A DNA stretch of 5,989 bases from assembly GCA_027053375.1 (NCBI GenBank), contig JALUJC010000011.1, positions 1-5,989 of the forward strand, given 5' to 3'. The notes under the pieces are model-generated. The model did not search any database. It was not told where the DNA came from and worked only from the letters and a program-made list of their open reading frames with translations. The translations under genes were made by a program, and so were the position numbers. This stretch comes from Caldifarciminota bacterium. GTDB lineage: Bacteria; Hydrothermota; Hydrothermia; S141-80. This document shows positions 1 through 5,937 of the stretch, one piece after another; position 1 is the first letter of the stretch; every line of letters starts with the position of its first letter.

Positions 1-523
1 GCACGATGCGATCCGGATGGAGAAAATCATGCACCGCACTTCCTTCCCGTAAGAATTCTGGATTGGAGGCCACGTCAATCTGGCTATCCGGGTGGGCATA
101 CCGGCGTACCGTGCGTTTGATCCAGCGGGCGGTTTCCACAGGAACGGTGCTTTTCTCCACCAGAAGGAGATAACCCCGGGCGCTCTTGGCAAGATGACGA
201 ACCACACCTTCCACCTGGGACAGGTCAGCAGAACCGTCGGGCCGGGAAGGGGTTCCCACGCAGATAAAGATAACTTCTGCCTGTTCGCTCACGTCCTCCA
301 GGGTGGGGAGCACACGGAGGCGGCCAGAAGCGGTATGCCGGGCAACCAGTTCTTCCAGGTCGGGTTCATAAAAGGGCGCTTTTCCGGATGCAATGGTTTC
401 CCGTTTGACCGGGTCGCTGTCGGTCCCCACAACGGGAAAGCCCAGTTCTGCAAAACCTGCAGCGGTTACCAGGCCTACATGGCCGAGACCCACCACCCCG
501 ACCGTGCGTTTTTTGTTACTCAT
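1..523 (-). CDS. ugd: UDP-glucose 6-dehydrogenase (nucleotide-sugar dehydrogenase), N-terminal part, truncated by the window edge
   Basis: The first 174 codons are visible and the C-terminus lies off the left edge. The family is cytoplasmic and oxidises UDP-glucose to UDP-glucuronate with two NAD+, supplying precursors for capsule, exopolysaccharide or glycolipids. The protein opens with a Rossmann strand and a GLGHVG dinucleotide loop (residues 12-17), followed by the NAD-ribose acidic residue D35 in VVGTDSD. Family landmarks follow: [10 protein letters not shown] (50-59), [14 protein letters not shown] (89-102), EKSTVPVET (123-131, where the usual final motif Gly is Glu130) and [14 protein letters not shown] (154-167), whose Glu is implicated in catalysis. 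The catalytic cysteine and the C-terminal UDP-binding domain would be off the window. The ATG at 523 overlaps the thiolase stop as ATGA, with GGTGGAG just upstream, so translation is probably coupled. Related UDP-sugar dehydrogenases (e.g. UDP-ManNAc) share these motifs, but the [13 protein letters not shown] block favours the UDP-glucose type. Confidence 0.9.
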   Translation of the reverse strand, partial: MSNKKRTVGVVGLGHVGLVTAAGFAELGFPVVGTDSDPVKRETIASGKAPFYEPDLEELVARHTASGRLRVLPTLEDVSEQAEVIFICVGTPSRPDGSADLSQVEGVVRHLAKSARGYLLLVEKSTVPVETARWIKRTVRRYAHPDSQIDVASNPEFLREGSAVHDFLHPDRIV

Positions 524-1695
524 CGCTCCACCGCCAGCGCCACGGCGCCGCCGCCTCCCAGGCAGAGAGCGGCCACACCTTTCTTTTTGTTGTATTGTTT
601 CATGGCATACAGCAGGGTGACCAGGATCCGGGCGCCACTGGCGCCGATGGGATGTCCAAGCGCGATGGCACCGCCGTGCACGTTCACCCTGCTCCAGTCC
701 AGTCCCAGCTCTTTTCCATCCGCAAGAATCTGTGCCGCGAAAGCCTCGTTGATTTCCCAGAGATCCACTTCATCCTGGGACCAGCCCACCTGATCCAGCA
801 GTTTTCGGATGGCGCCGATGGGCGCGAAGAACAGGTCCCGGGGTTCCAGGAAATTGGCGGCGTAACCCCGAATCACCCCCATGGGTTCCTGAATTCCAAG
901 TTCTTTTGCAGTTTCCGAATCCGCCACCACCAGGGCCGCCGCGCCATCATTCAGCCCGGGGGCATTGCCTGCGGTCACCGTCCCGTCCTTCTCAAAAGCG
1001 GGCTTAAGGGCGGCCAGTTTTTCCAGGGAGGTATCCCGTCGGGGACCTTCATCGGTGTCCACCGTGAGGGTGCCCTTTCGGGTTCGGACCTCGACAGGCA
1101 CGATTTCTTCTTTGAACCGTCCCTCATCCATGGCCCGGATGGCTTTCTGATGACTTTCCAGAGAGAAGCGGTCCTGTTCTTCTCGGGAAATTCCTGCCTT
1201 TCGGGCGGTGTACTCTGCGAGATTGCCCATGTGCACGTCGTTGAAGGCACACCACAGGCCGTCGTGGACCATCAGATCTACCGCCTGTACATTGCCGTAT
1301 TTCACCCCTTTACGAAGATAGATGGCGTGAGGAATGTTGGACATGGATTCCATACCTCCCGCGACCACCACCTTCTGGTCACCGGCTTTGATGGATTGAG
1401 CCGCCAGCATCACAGCTTTCAGCCCGGAACCGCAAACCTTGTTGACCGTAAACGCGGGGGTTGTGGATGGAAGCCCTGATTTCACCGCGGCAATCCGTGC
1501 CGGGCTCTGCCCGTTCCCCGCCTGCACCACGTTGCCCATCACCACTTCATCCACACGGTCTTCGGGAATTCCGGCCCGTCGTACAGCTTCCCGGATGGCA
1601 AGCGCGCCCAGGTCGGTCGCTTTCAGTGGAGACAGCGCACCCAGGATTTTACCGATCGGGGTGCGTGCCCCTCCAAGGATCCAGATCTCTTTCAT
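520..1695 (-). CDS. Acetyl-CoA C-acetyltransferase (biosynthetic-type thiolase)
   Basis: This complete 391-residue protein has the usual length for a thiolase II. It catalyses the reversible condensation of two acetyl-CoA to acetoacetyl-CoA, feeding polyhydroxyalkanoate, ketone or isoprenoid routes, or working in reverse in fatty-acid breakdown. The nucleophile is Cys88 in [12 protein letters not shown]. Other active-site elements are HMG (155-157), Asn316 in NEAFA, His348 in [14 protein letters not shown], and the second catalytic Cys378 in CLGGGG. These match the spacing of the Zoogloea enzyme (C89, N316, H348, C378) almost exactly. The loop [14 protein letters not shown] (241-254) has Pro where Zoogloea has Ser; other thiolases share this. 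The ATG at 1695 is preceded by GGAGG at 7 nt. Its stop overlaps the start of the UDP-glucose dehydrogenase gene. No other fatty-acid or PHA gene is visible, so the in vivo direction and substrate chain length are open; phaA/atoB/fadA-type symbols cannot be separated. Confidence 0.96.
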   Translation of the reverse strand: MKEIWILGGARTPIGKILGALSPLKATDLGALAIREAVRRAGIPEDRVDEVVMGNVVQAGNGQSPARIAAVKSGLPSTTPAFTVNKVCGSGLKAVMLAAQSIKAGDQKVVVAGGMESMSNIPHAIYLRKGVKYGNVQAVDLMVHDGLWCAFNDVHMGNLAEYTARKAGISREEQDRFSLESHQKAIRAMDEGRFKEEIVPVEVRTRKGTLTVDTDEGPRRDTSLEKLAALKPAFEKDGTVTAGNAPGLNDGAAALVVADSETAKELGIQEPMGVIRGYAANFLEPRDLFFAPIGAIRKLLDQVGWSQDEVDLWEINEAFAAQILADGKELGLDWSRVNVHGGAIALGHPIGASGARILVTLLYAMKQYNKKKGVAALCLGGGGAVALAVER

Positions 1696-1702
1696 GGATA
1701 CG

Positions 1703-1707
1703 CCTCC
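1703..1707 (-). promoter_or_regulatory. Shine-Dalgarno of the thiolase gene
   Basis: On the minus strand GGAGG lies 7 nt before the ATG at 1695. The same 7-nt spacing is seen for murQ and the PASTA gene, so it helps fix the starts. Confidence 0.8.
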
Positions 1708-1740
1708 AGTCCAGATCTAAAGAAAGTTGGGTGAGATCGT

Positions 1741-1769
1741 AGTCTACAGGATGCCCGGGGAACGAACAA
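1741..1769 (-). promoter_or_regulatory. Candidate sigma-70 promoter for the thiolase-ugd unit
   Basis: On the minus strand TTGTTC (1764-1769) and TAGACT (1741-1746) are separated by exactly 17 nt, matching the -35 and -10 consensus at 3 and 4 of 6 positions. It would give a leader of roughly 40 nt containing the GGAGG site. It sits where a promoter is expected, but the match is weak. Confidence 0.35.
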
Positions 1770-1895
1770 TTCACAAAGGAGTGTCCTATCTCACCAGGAT
1801 CCTCCGGCACCGCCGCCGTTGAATTTCCTACCCCCGAAGGTGACCGTGGGGCTTTTTCCCCTTGGGGTTTTCCATGAGGGCTCAGGGTGGGCGGT

Positions 1896-2742
1896 TCACC
1901 GAAAGCGCCGATCCAGACGCCAGAGTCCCGCTTCCCGTGCAATTTCCAGCGCTTCCTGGAACGTTTCCCGTGAGAGCGGTGCGCTCAGTTCGGGAAAGCG
2001 ATCGAGGGTCACGTCCCCTGCAGGGAAGTACTGATCCATCAGATTGACGTATGTGTCACGGGAGATCTCTTCCGCGATCCAGAAAAGGATGGCGCGTGTT
2101 TCTTCCAGTGCCGCAGGCATCACCAGATGTCGCAGCAGCACACCCCGCACCGCCAGACCCCGGGCATTGACCTTTAAAACCCCAACCTGACGATGCATCT
2201 CCTGGATGTTTTCCTTTACCCGCCGGGGATAATCCGGTGCGCGCAACCAGCGTCGTGCACGTGCTGTTGTCCAGACCTTGAAATCAGGCATGTAAATGTC
2301 CACAATGCCATCCAGGAGATGAAGGGCATGCAGACCGTCATAAGCGGACGTATTGTACACAATGGGGAGCTGAAATCCTCGATCCACGGCAAGCACAAGG
2401 GCTTCCAGAATCTGGGGTACCACATGCTCCGGTGTCACCAGGTTCAGGTTATGACAGCCCATACGCTGGACTTCCATTCCATCCGCGCAAAACGTCTTCT
2501 TCTCCGAAATGGGGGAACACGGAAGCCACTGCAGCATGGCGTCCAGTCCTGCAAAATCCTGCTTCATCCTGCATCCGGTTCACCTGGCAGTTACGGGGGC
2601 AGACCCTGCAGGGGAAGGAGCGCAAAGCCCGCGCCTCTTCTGCCCGTTCCTGGAGCTCTTTCCGTGTGAATGCCCGATATGCGGGTTCGGGTGGTGGCTC
2701 CAGCACAAAAGCTTCCAGTGCTGGAGGCAGCGTGCTTCGCAT
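1896..2742 (-). pseudogene. Radical SAM protein of the PflX type (COG1313), broken by an internal frameshifting deletion
   Basis: The family is annotated as uncharacterised radical SAM or putative pyruvate-formate-lyase-activating proteins; its true substrate is not established. From the ATG at 2742 the first 91 residues carry the conserved N-terminal cysteines CRVCPRNC (C45, C48, C52) and GFCRTGR (C64), then HFGEEDVLRGWNGS. At about 2469 the family sequence jumps to a frame displaced by one base and resumes with QRMGCHNLNLVTPEH, continuing through LPIVYNTSAYDG, VDIYMPDFK, MHRQVG, GVLLRHLVMP and YVNLMDQYFPAG to the stop at 1896. The block normally in between (GSGTIFF..C...C..C, about 40 residues) is absent, so the [4Fe-4S]/SAM site is lost. 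Without frame correction the first part stops at 2449. The ATG lies 4 nt after the PASTA stop and has no recognisable Shine-Dalgarno. Both parts are otherwise free of stops, implying recent decay or an assembly error. Confidence 0.85.
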
Positions 2743-2746
2743 GGGT

Positions 2747-3097
2747 TCAGGGGAGCAGATCGACCGCAGTACCCTTGCTGATAACCAGACGGACGCGTCG
2801 TCCGCGTTTGATATGGATGTTGCCGTGGGGGATCTGGCGGACCACCGTGCTCTCGGGGCTTGTGGACGGAACGGGAACCGGATCCACTGTGTACGGAATG
2901 TTGCGGGCGCGCAGGGTGTCCAGCGCCCGGGAAAGGGGAAGTCCAACCACGGAGGGAAGGAAGACTTCCTGTCCCCTGTGCACGTAGGCTGGCATCACCA
3001 CGGCATCCATCAGCCAGAAAGCGGTCACCCCCAGGAGGCTCAATGACAGAAAATAGATCCCCAGTGCTCGCAGCCAGGATTTTAAGAGAGAATTCAT
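2747..3097 (-). CDS. Membrane-anchored single-PASTA-domain protein
   Basis: This 116-residue protein has a short basic N-terminus, one transmembrane helix (about residues 10-30) and one PASTA domain (about 40-110). PASTA landmarks are VFLPSVVGLPLSRALDTL (45-62), an S-P-E-S-TVVRQIP stretch (80-90) and the closing strand RVRLVISKG (101-109). PASTA domains in penicillin-binding proteins and Ser/Thr kinases bind peptidoglycan or muropeptides outside the membrane. Here there is neither kinase nor transpeptidase, so it may be a minimal wall-sensing or scaffolding protein; that role is inferred. The stretch VVMPAYVHRGQEV before the domain resembles stand-alone PASTA proteins of several Gram-negative phyla. 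The ATG at 3097 overlaps the stop of the anti-sigma-like gene as ATGA, with AGAGG 7 nt upstream, so the two are probably co-translated. Confidence 0.85.
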   Translation of the reverse strand: MNSLLKSWLRALGIYFLSLSLLGVTAFWLMDAVVMPAYVHRGQEVFLPSVVGLPLSRALDTLRARNIPYTVDPVPVPSTSPESTVVRQIPHGNIHIKRGRRVRLVISKGTAVDLLP

Positions 3098-3540
3098 CGT
3101 CGCGCCTCTGCCATACGAAGACTCCAGAGTCCCAGCAGACTCAACATGGCCAGAGAAAGAATGGCCGATGGGATCAGAGAAGGAAGGAGCAAACGGGTTC
3201 CCACTTCCACACCTGTCCAGAGCGTTTTCATCTTTATGAGGGTCGGTGCGGGACCCTGAAAATACACCCAGATCATCAGCGGTACCAGTGCGGCAAGGAG
3301 AAGGGCATAAGCTCCGCTGATCGCTGCAGGAATCCATAGAAGTGCGCGCATGCGGGTAAGTGGCGTACGTACCCTGTCTGGAAGGCCAACGAACCCCTGG
3401 TGGATCCCCCGGATCTGCGCAATGTTTGCCTGACAAACCTCGCAGGTTTGCACATGCGCCTGGACCCGGGCGGCTTGCTCCGCGGGAAGGTCACCTGCCA
3501 CCCAGTCCCACAGTGTGGCTTCGTCGTAGATGCAGTTCAT
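3094..3540 (-). CDS. Zinc-finger anti-sigma-like membrane protein
   Basis: This 148-residue protein begins with a short cytoplasmic zinc-finger region: Cys3, an acidic helix containing LWDWVAGDLP (10-19), then HVQTCEVC with the HxxxCxxC ligands H29, C33 and C36. This is the zf-HC2/ZAS fold that holds ECF sigma factors. Two hydrophobic stretches follow (about 69-93 and 113-142), separated by a short loop, so there is no large extracytoplasmic domain. No sigma-factor gene is visible on either side, although anti-sigma genes usually sit next to their partner. The signal might come from the overlapping PASTA gene, or the protein might not be an anti-sigma at all; many zf-HC2 proteins are orphans. 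The ATG at 3540 is chosen because an in-frame start upstream (3651) would lie inside murQ, and because a -10 box lies 7 nt before 3540. Confidence 0.8.
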   Translation of the reverse strand: MNCIYDEATLWDWVAGDLPAEQAARVQAHVQTCEVCQANIAQIRGIHQGFVGLPDRVRTPLTRMRALLWIPAAISGAYALLLAALVPLMIWVYFQGPAPTLIKMKTLWTGVEVGTRLLLPSLIPSAILSLAMLSLLGLWSLRMAEARR

Positions 3541-3547
3541 CCTGTAT

Positions 3548-3576
3548 AGTATACGCGATGAAGGAAAAATCGTTAC
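3548..3576 (-). promoter_or_regulatory. Candidate internal promoter giving a leaderless anti-sigma-like transcript
   Basis: The minus strand has TATACT at 3548-3553 (5 of 6 to TATAAT), 7 nt before the ATG at 3540. GTAACG lies 17 nt upstream at 3571-3576 (3 of 6 to TTGACA, overlapping the murQ stop). No Shine-Dalgarno is present, so transcription would start at or within a few bases of the start codon. The TATACT lies within the near-palindrome GTATACTATAC. Confidence 0.5.
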
Positions 3577-4520
3577 CGGTCCGCTTCCAGCGCCCTGCGG
3601 AGAAACCCATCTGCTGCTTCCAGACGTTTCCTGGCTTCTTCTGCAGACCACCCCCCGAGATGCATGGCAAGTGCCACTTTGACCGAACCGCCTGCACGAT
3701 CCAGAAGTTCTCGGGCCTGTGTATAGGGGAGGTCCGTCACCATCATGATCAGGCGGATGGACCGGGCCTGAAGTTTTTGCGAGGTTGCATAGAGATCCAC
3801 CATCAGGTTCCCGTACACTTTCCCCAGCCGGATCATCGCGGCGGTGGAGATCATGTTGAGGGTCAGCTTCTGTGCGGTGCCGGCCTTCATTCGTGTGGAC
3901 CCCATGACCACTTCAGGCCCCACAGGCAGGGCCACAAGAATGTCCGCAAGCTCCCGGATGTCAGGCCGGACCTGTTCTTCAGGTACCGCGACGATCAGGG
4001 CTGTGGGGGCACCCAGGGAGCGGGCGTGTCGCAACCCACCCACCACATAGGGTGTCCGGCTGCTTGCGGCAATACCGATCAGAAAATCAGAGGAAGAAAA
4101 GCCCCGCTCATTCAGATCACGGACAGCCCACGCTTCCCGGTCCTCGGCGCCTTCCTGGGATCGAAAAACCGCGCCGTACCCCCCGGCAATCAGGCCCTGC
4201 ACGCGATCCCAGGGCAGGCCGTAGGTGGGCCAGAGTTCGGCGGCGTCCACGATCCCCAGACGTCCGGAAGTTCCACTGCCCAGATAAAACACCCGCCCGC
4301 CGGATTTCAGGGTACGCACATACACCTCCACCACCTGTGCAATACGTGGGATGGCCTGTCGCACCACTTCAGGGACACGGCGATCCTGATCGTTGATCAG
4401 CTGGAGAATTTCTTCAATGGACAGGGTGTCCAGCGTTCGGGCTTCCGGAAGCAGCCCTTCCGTACTCAGCTTCCGGATTTCATCAAACACGCGTTTCTGC
4501 CGATCTTCTACATCAGGCAA
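3573..4520 (-). CDS. murQ: N-acetylmuramic acid 6-phosphate etherase
   Basis: MurQ cleaves the D-lactyl ether of MurNAc-6-phosphate to give GlcNAc-6-phosphate and D-lactate, a step in peptidoglycan recycling in the cytoplasm. The 315-residue protein is close to the usual 300. It carries the SIS-domain phosphosugar loop FYLGSGTSGRLGIVDAAE (about 78-95), whose Glu95 corresponds to E. coli Glu83, and EGAED (123-127), whose Glu126 corresponds to Glu114; both are implicated in catalysis. GIAASSRTPYVVGGL, GSTRMKAGTAQKLTLNM and KVYGNLMVDL are further signatures; E. coli has Gly at the second Ser of AASS. The start is TTG at 4520: a perfect GGGAGGT lies 7 nt upstream, and the alternative upstream starts (GTG at 4538, ATG at 4595) lie on or before that site and add residues unlike the family. 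It overlaps the ATPase stop by 8 nt (TTGCCTGA), which suggests translational coupling. Confidence 0.96.
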   Translation of the reverse strand: MPDVEDRQKRVFDEIRKLSTEGLLPEARTLDTLSIEEILQLINDQDRRVPEVVRQAIPRIAQVVEVYVRTLKSGGRVFYLGSGTSGRLGIVDAAELWPTYGLPWDRVQGLIAGGYGAVFRSQEGAEDREAWAVRDLNERGFSSSDFLIGIAASSRTPYVVGGLRHARSLGAPTALIVAVPEEQVRPDIRELADILVALPVGPEVVMGSTRMKAGTAQKLTLNMISTAAMIRLGKVYGNLMVDLYATSQKLQARSIRLIMMVTDLPYTQARELLDRAGGSVKVALAMHLGGWSAEEARKRLEAADGFLRRALEADR

Positions 4521-5835
4521 GGGTGGGACCTCCCGCACGAAAATGGTCCAGAATCCCCAGATAGTTTTCCGCTGCGCGGTCCACGAGAAGATCACTCAGT
4601 TCAGGCTGGACGCCCAGGAATCGCGCATGTTCCAGGATTTGAAGCACCAGATCCCTGGGATGGGAGGCCCGGAACGGTCGCGACCTGCTTTTGTAGTGTT
4701 TCTGGATCAGGCGGTCCACGGCTTCTTCCCGATAGGTTACTCCGTAGTGGGTGCAGACCCGTCGGAAGATCTCCTTGAACAGAGGTTCCGTGGGTGCGGG
4801 GACATACACCCGGTAAGGAATACGTCGGAGAAAGGCTTCATCCACCAGGTCCTGGGGACGCAGGTTGGTGGAAAAAATCAGCTGCATCTTGAAGGGAACG
4901 GTGATCTGCTCACCGGTCTGGAGGGTGAAGAAATCCCGCTCTTTTTCCAGAGGAACGATCCAGCGATTCAGAAGATCTCGTGGGGGGACGCGCTGGCGCC
5001 CAAAATCATCCACCAGCAAAATTCCGCCGTTGGCTTTCATATGAATGGGCGCCACATAGGTTTTGCTGTGCTGTTCGTACTGAAGCTCCAGGCTTTCCAG
5101 GGTGAGTTCACCGCCCACCATGATAAAAGGTCGGCGGGCACAGACCCAGCGGAGATCCACGGTTTCATTGAGTTCTTCCTCCGTCAGGGGGAGGGGGTCA
5201 TGATGGAGGGGATCAAACAACCGGACAATATGCCCGTGCACACGCAGCGCATAGGGGATCCAGATTTCTCCTCCTCTCACCCGGGCGATGCGTTCGGCAA
5301 TGGAGGTTTTCCCGGTACCTGGCGGGCCATACAGAAACACCGGCCGCCCCGCGTTCAGGGCAGGTCCCAGCTGGTCAAAGAGGGTTTCTGGGAAGACAAG
5401 GTCTTTCAGGGCTTCCTGAAGCCGCTGCCGGTCAATTCCTCCACGGGGAGGGGAGACCGACTGAAAATAGGAAAGATATCGCTCGTAGGGTACCGGAACG
5501 GGTCCCACATAGCCCTGACGTTCCATCAGGGCTTCTGCACGTTCCATTCCCTTCTGGGTGAGGAAGAATTCCCAGTGGAGTTCCACCAGCGTGATGCCGC
5601 GACGCACTTCCACAAACGCCTCATCCCGGAGGAAACGCATGGCTTCCTCCAGAACGCCCAGATAGGGGAGTTTAAGACTGTCCTCCAGTTCTGCACCGGT
5701 CATGGTTCCCCGCACATAGAGGGTTTTCAGGATATACTCCACGAGGTCGTCCCGCTTCAACCCGGTCTCCTCCACCGAGCGGGGCCGCGGGGGGAACCAG
5801 CGTTTCGGTTCAGAGGTCGTGGATGGGGTTTGCAT
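4513..5835 (-). CDS. AAA+ ATPase with N-terminal winged-helix-like domain, function unknown
   Basis: This 440-residue protein has two parts. Residues about 20-115 look like a winged-helix module (DDLVEYILKTLYVRG..TGAELEDSL..PYLGVLEEAMRFL, then a LTQKGMERAEAL helix). A linker VGPVPVPYERYLSYFQS follows, then a MoxR/COG0714-like AAA+ core. Walker A is GPPGTGKT (170-177), Walker B ILLVDDFG (272-279, with Asp-Asp rather than Asp-Glu), sensor 1 IFSTN (320-324), a candidate arginine finger in LRRIPYRV (336-343) and a sensor-2-like HPRDL (392-396). Conserved stretches GGEIWIPYALRVHGHIVRLFDP and RWVCARRPFIMVGGELT are as I recall in a widespread uncharacterised family found in several phyla. Such ATPases usually remodel a partner; none is evident here. 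The ATG at 5835 is preferred because a TATAAT box lies 7 nt before it; an upstream TTG (5871) would fall inside the -35 region. Confidence 0.88.
   Translation of the reverse strand: MQTPSTTSEPKRWFPPRPRSVEETGLKRDDLVEYILKTLYVRGTMTGAELEDSLKLPYLGVLEEAMRFLRDEAFVEVRRGITLVELHWEFFLTQKGMERAEALMERQGYVGPVPVPYERYLSYFQSVSPPRGGIDRQRLQEALKDLVFPETLFDQLGPALNAGRPVFLYGPPGTGKTSIAERIARVRGGEIWIPYALRVHGHIVRLFDPLHHDPLPLTEEELNETVDLRWVCARRPFIMVGGELTLESLELQYEQHSKTYVAPIHMKANGGILLVDDFGRQRVPPRDLLNRWIVPLEKERDFFTLQTGEQITVPFKMQLIFSTNLRPQDLVDEAFLRRIPYRVYVPAPTEPLFKEIFRRVCTHYGVTYREEAVDRLIQKHYKSRSRPFRASHPRDLVLQILEHARFLGVQPELSDLLVDRAAENYLGILDHFRAGGPTLA
4528..4534 (-). promoter_or_regulatory. Shine-Dalgarno deciding the TTG start of murQ
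   Basis: GGGAGGT on the minus strand lies inside the last codons of the ATPase gene, 7 nt before TTG at 4520. It is the strongest ribosome site in the window and is the reason for choosing TTG rather than GTG at 4538, which would overlap it. Confidence 0.8.
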
Positions 5836-5842
5836 ACTGGCA

Positions 5843-5871
5843 ATTATACGTTCAGGATATGGATCAAGCAA
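5843..5871 (-). promoter_or_regulatory. Sigma-70 promoter for the ATPase-murQ unit, leaderless
   Basis: On the minus strand a perfect TATAAT (5843-5848) and TTGCTT (5866-5871) are 17 nt apart. The ATG at 5835 begins 7 nt after the -10 box and no Shine-Dalgarno exists, so the transcript would start at or next to the start codon. Confidence 0.75.
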
Positions 5872-5876
5872 GTCAA

Positions 5877-5922
5877 ATTGCAGGTGTTTCGCAAAGCGGA
5901 CCTTGACAGTCGATATTGCAGG
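5877..5922. repeat. Direct repeat ATTGCAGG within the divergent promoter region
   Basis: ATTGCAGG occurs at 5877-5884 and at 5915-5922, 38 bp apart. The second copy is inside the spacer of the rightward promoter. An imperfect inverted pair, TTGC (5878-5881) and GCAA (5891-5894) with 9 nt between, overlaps the first copy. They could be operator half-sites for a regulator, but repeats this short can arise by chance. Confidence 0.3.
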
Positions 5923-5931
5923 GGGTATGAT
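5903..5931 (+). promoter_or_regulatory. Strong sigma-70 promoter for the right-edge gene, leaderless
   Basis: Perfect TTGACA (5903-5908), a 17-nt spacer and TATGAT (5926-5931, 5 of 6). The ATG at 5938 follows after 6 nt, again leaving no room for a leader. It is divergent from the ATPase promoter, with the two -35 boxes 31 nt apart. Confidence 0.8.
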
Positions 5932-5937
5932 TCTCCT

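Larger units (their letters stand above)
1696..1895. other. Intergenic region with a glycine-rich open tail and no clear terminator
   Basis: These 200 bases separate the broken radical SAM gene from the thiolase. The thiolase ribosome site and a weak promoter lie in the left part. In the right part, the frame of the radical SAM gene stays open for 34 codons beyond its stop (1791-1895) and ends TVTFGGRKFNGGGAGGSW before a TGA. That resembles the glycine-rich ends of some membrane proteins but has no start codon or ribosome site. A 15-codon minus-strand ATG frame (MENPKGKKPHGHLRG, starting at about 1875) has no Shine-Dalgarno. The run GGGG-CTTTTT-CCCC-TT-GGGG at 1848-1867 does not form a convincing terminator on either strand. 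Confidence 0.5.

Noticed and set aside
595..1479. Plus-strand open frame of 294 codons opposite the thiolase
   Set aside because: It is the mirror of a thiolase with every active-site residue intact and shows no family resemblance of its own.
1680..1718. TCCAGATCT repeated at 1680 and 1710 around the thiolase start
   Set aside because: One copy is coding sequence (Glu-Ile-Trp codons) and the repeat is 9 bp; probably coincidence.
1848..1871. Possible terminator GGGG-CTTTTT-CCCC-TT-GGGG-TTTT
   Set aside because: Stems are only 4 bp or have a 2-nt loop. The T-run is on the plus strand, where no gene ends, and on the minus strand no U-tract follows.
2449..2500. Programmed ribosomal frameshift in the radical SAM gene
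   Set aside because: No slippery run or downstream structure is evident, and a frameshift would not restore the missing ~40 residues with the cluster-binding cysteines.
3360..4778. Long plus-strand open frame of 472 codons opposite murQ and the anti-sigma-like gene
   Set aside because: It is antisense to clearly conserved proteins, has low-complexity His/Pro/Gly-rich content with no recognisable motif, and has no ribosome site; it arises from the G+C-rich wobble positions of murQ.
5836..5871. TTG at 5871 as the start of the AAA+ ATPase (12 extra residues)
   Set aside because: It overlaps the -35 box, lies upstream of the TATAAT box and has no Shine-Dalgarno; the ATG at 5835 fits better.
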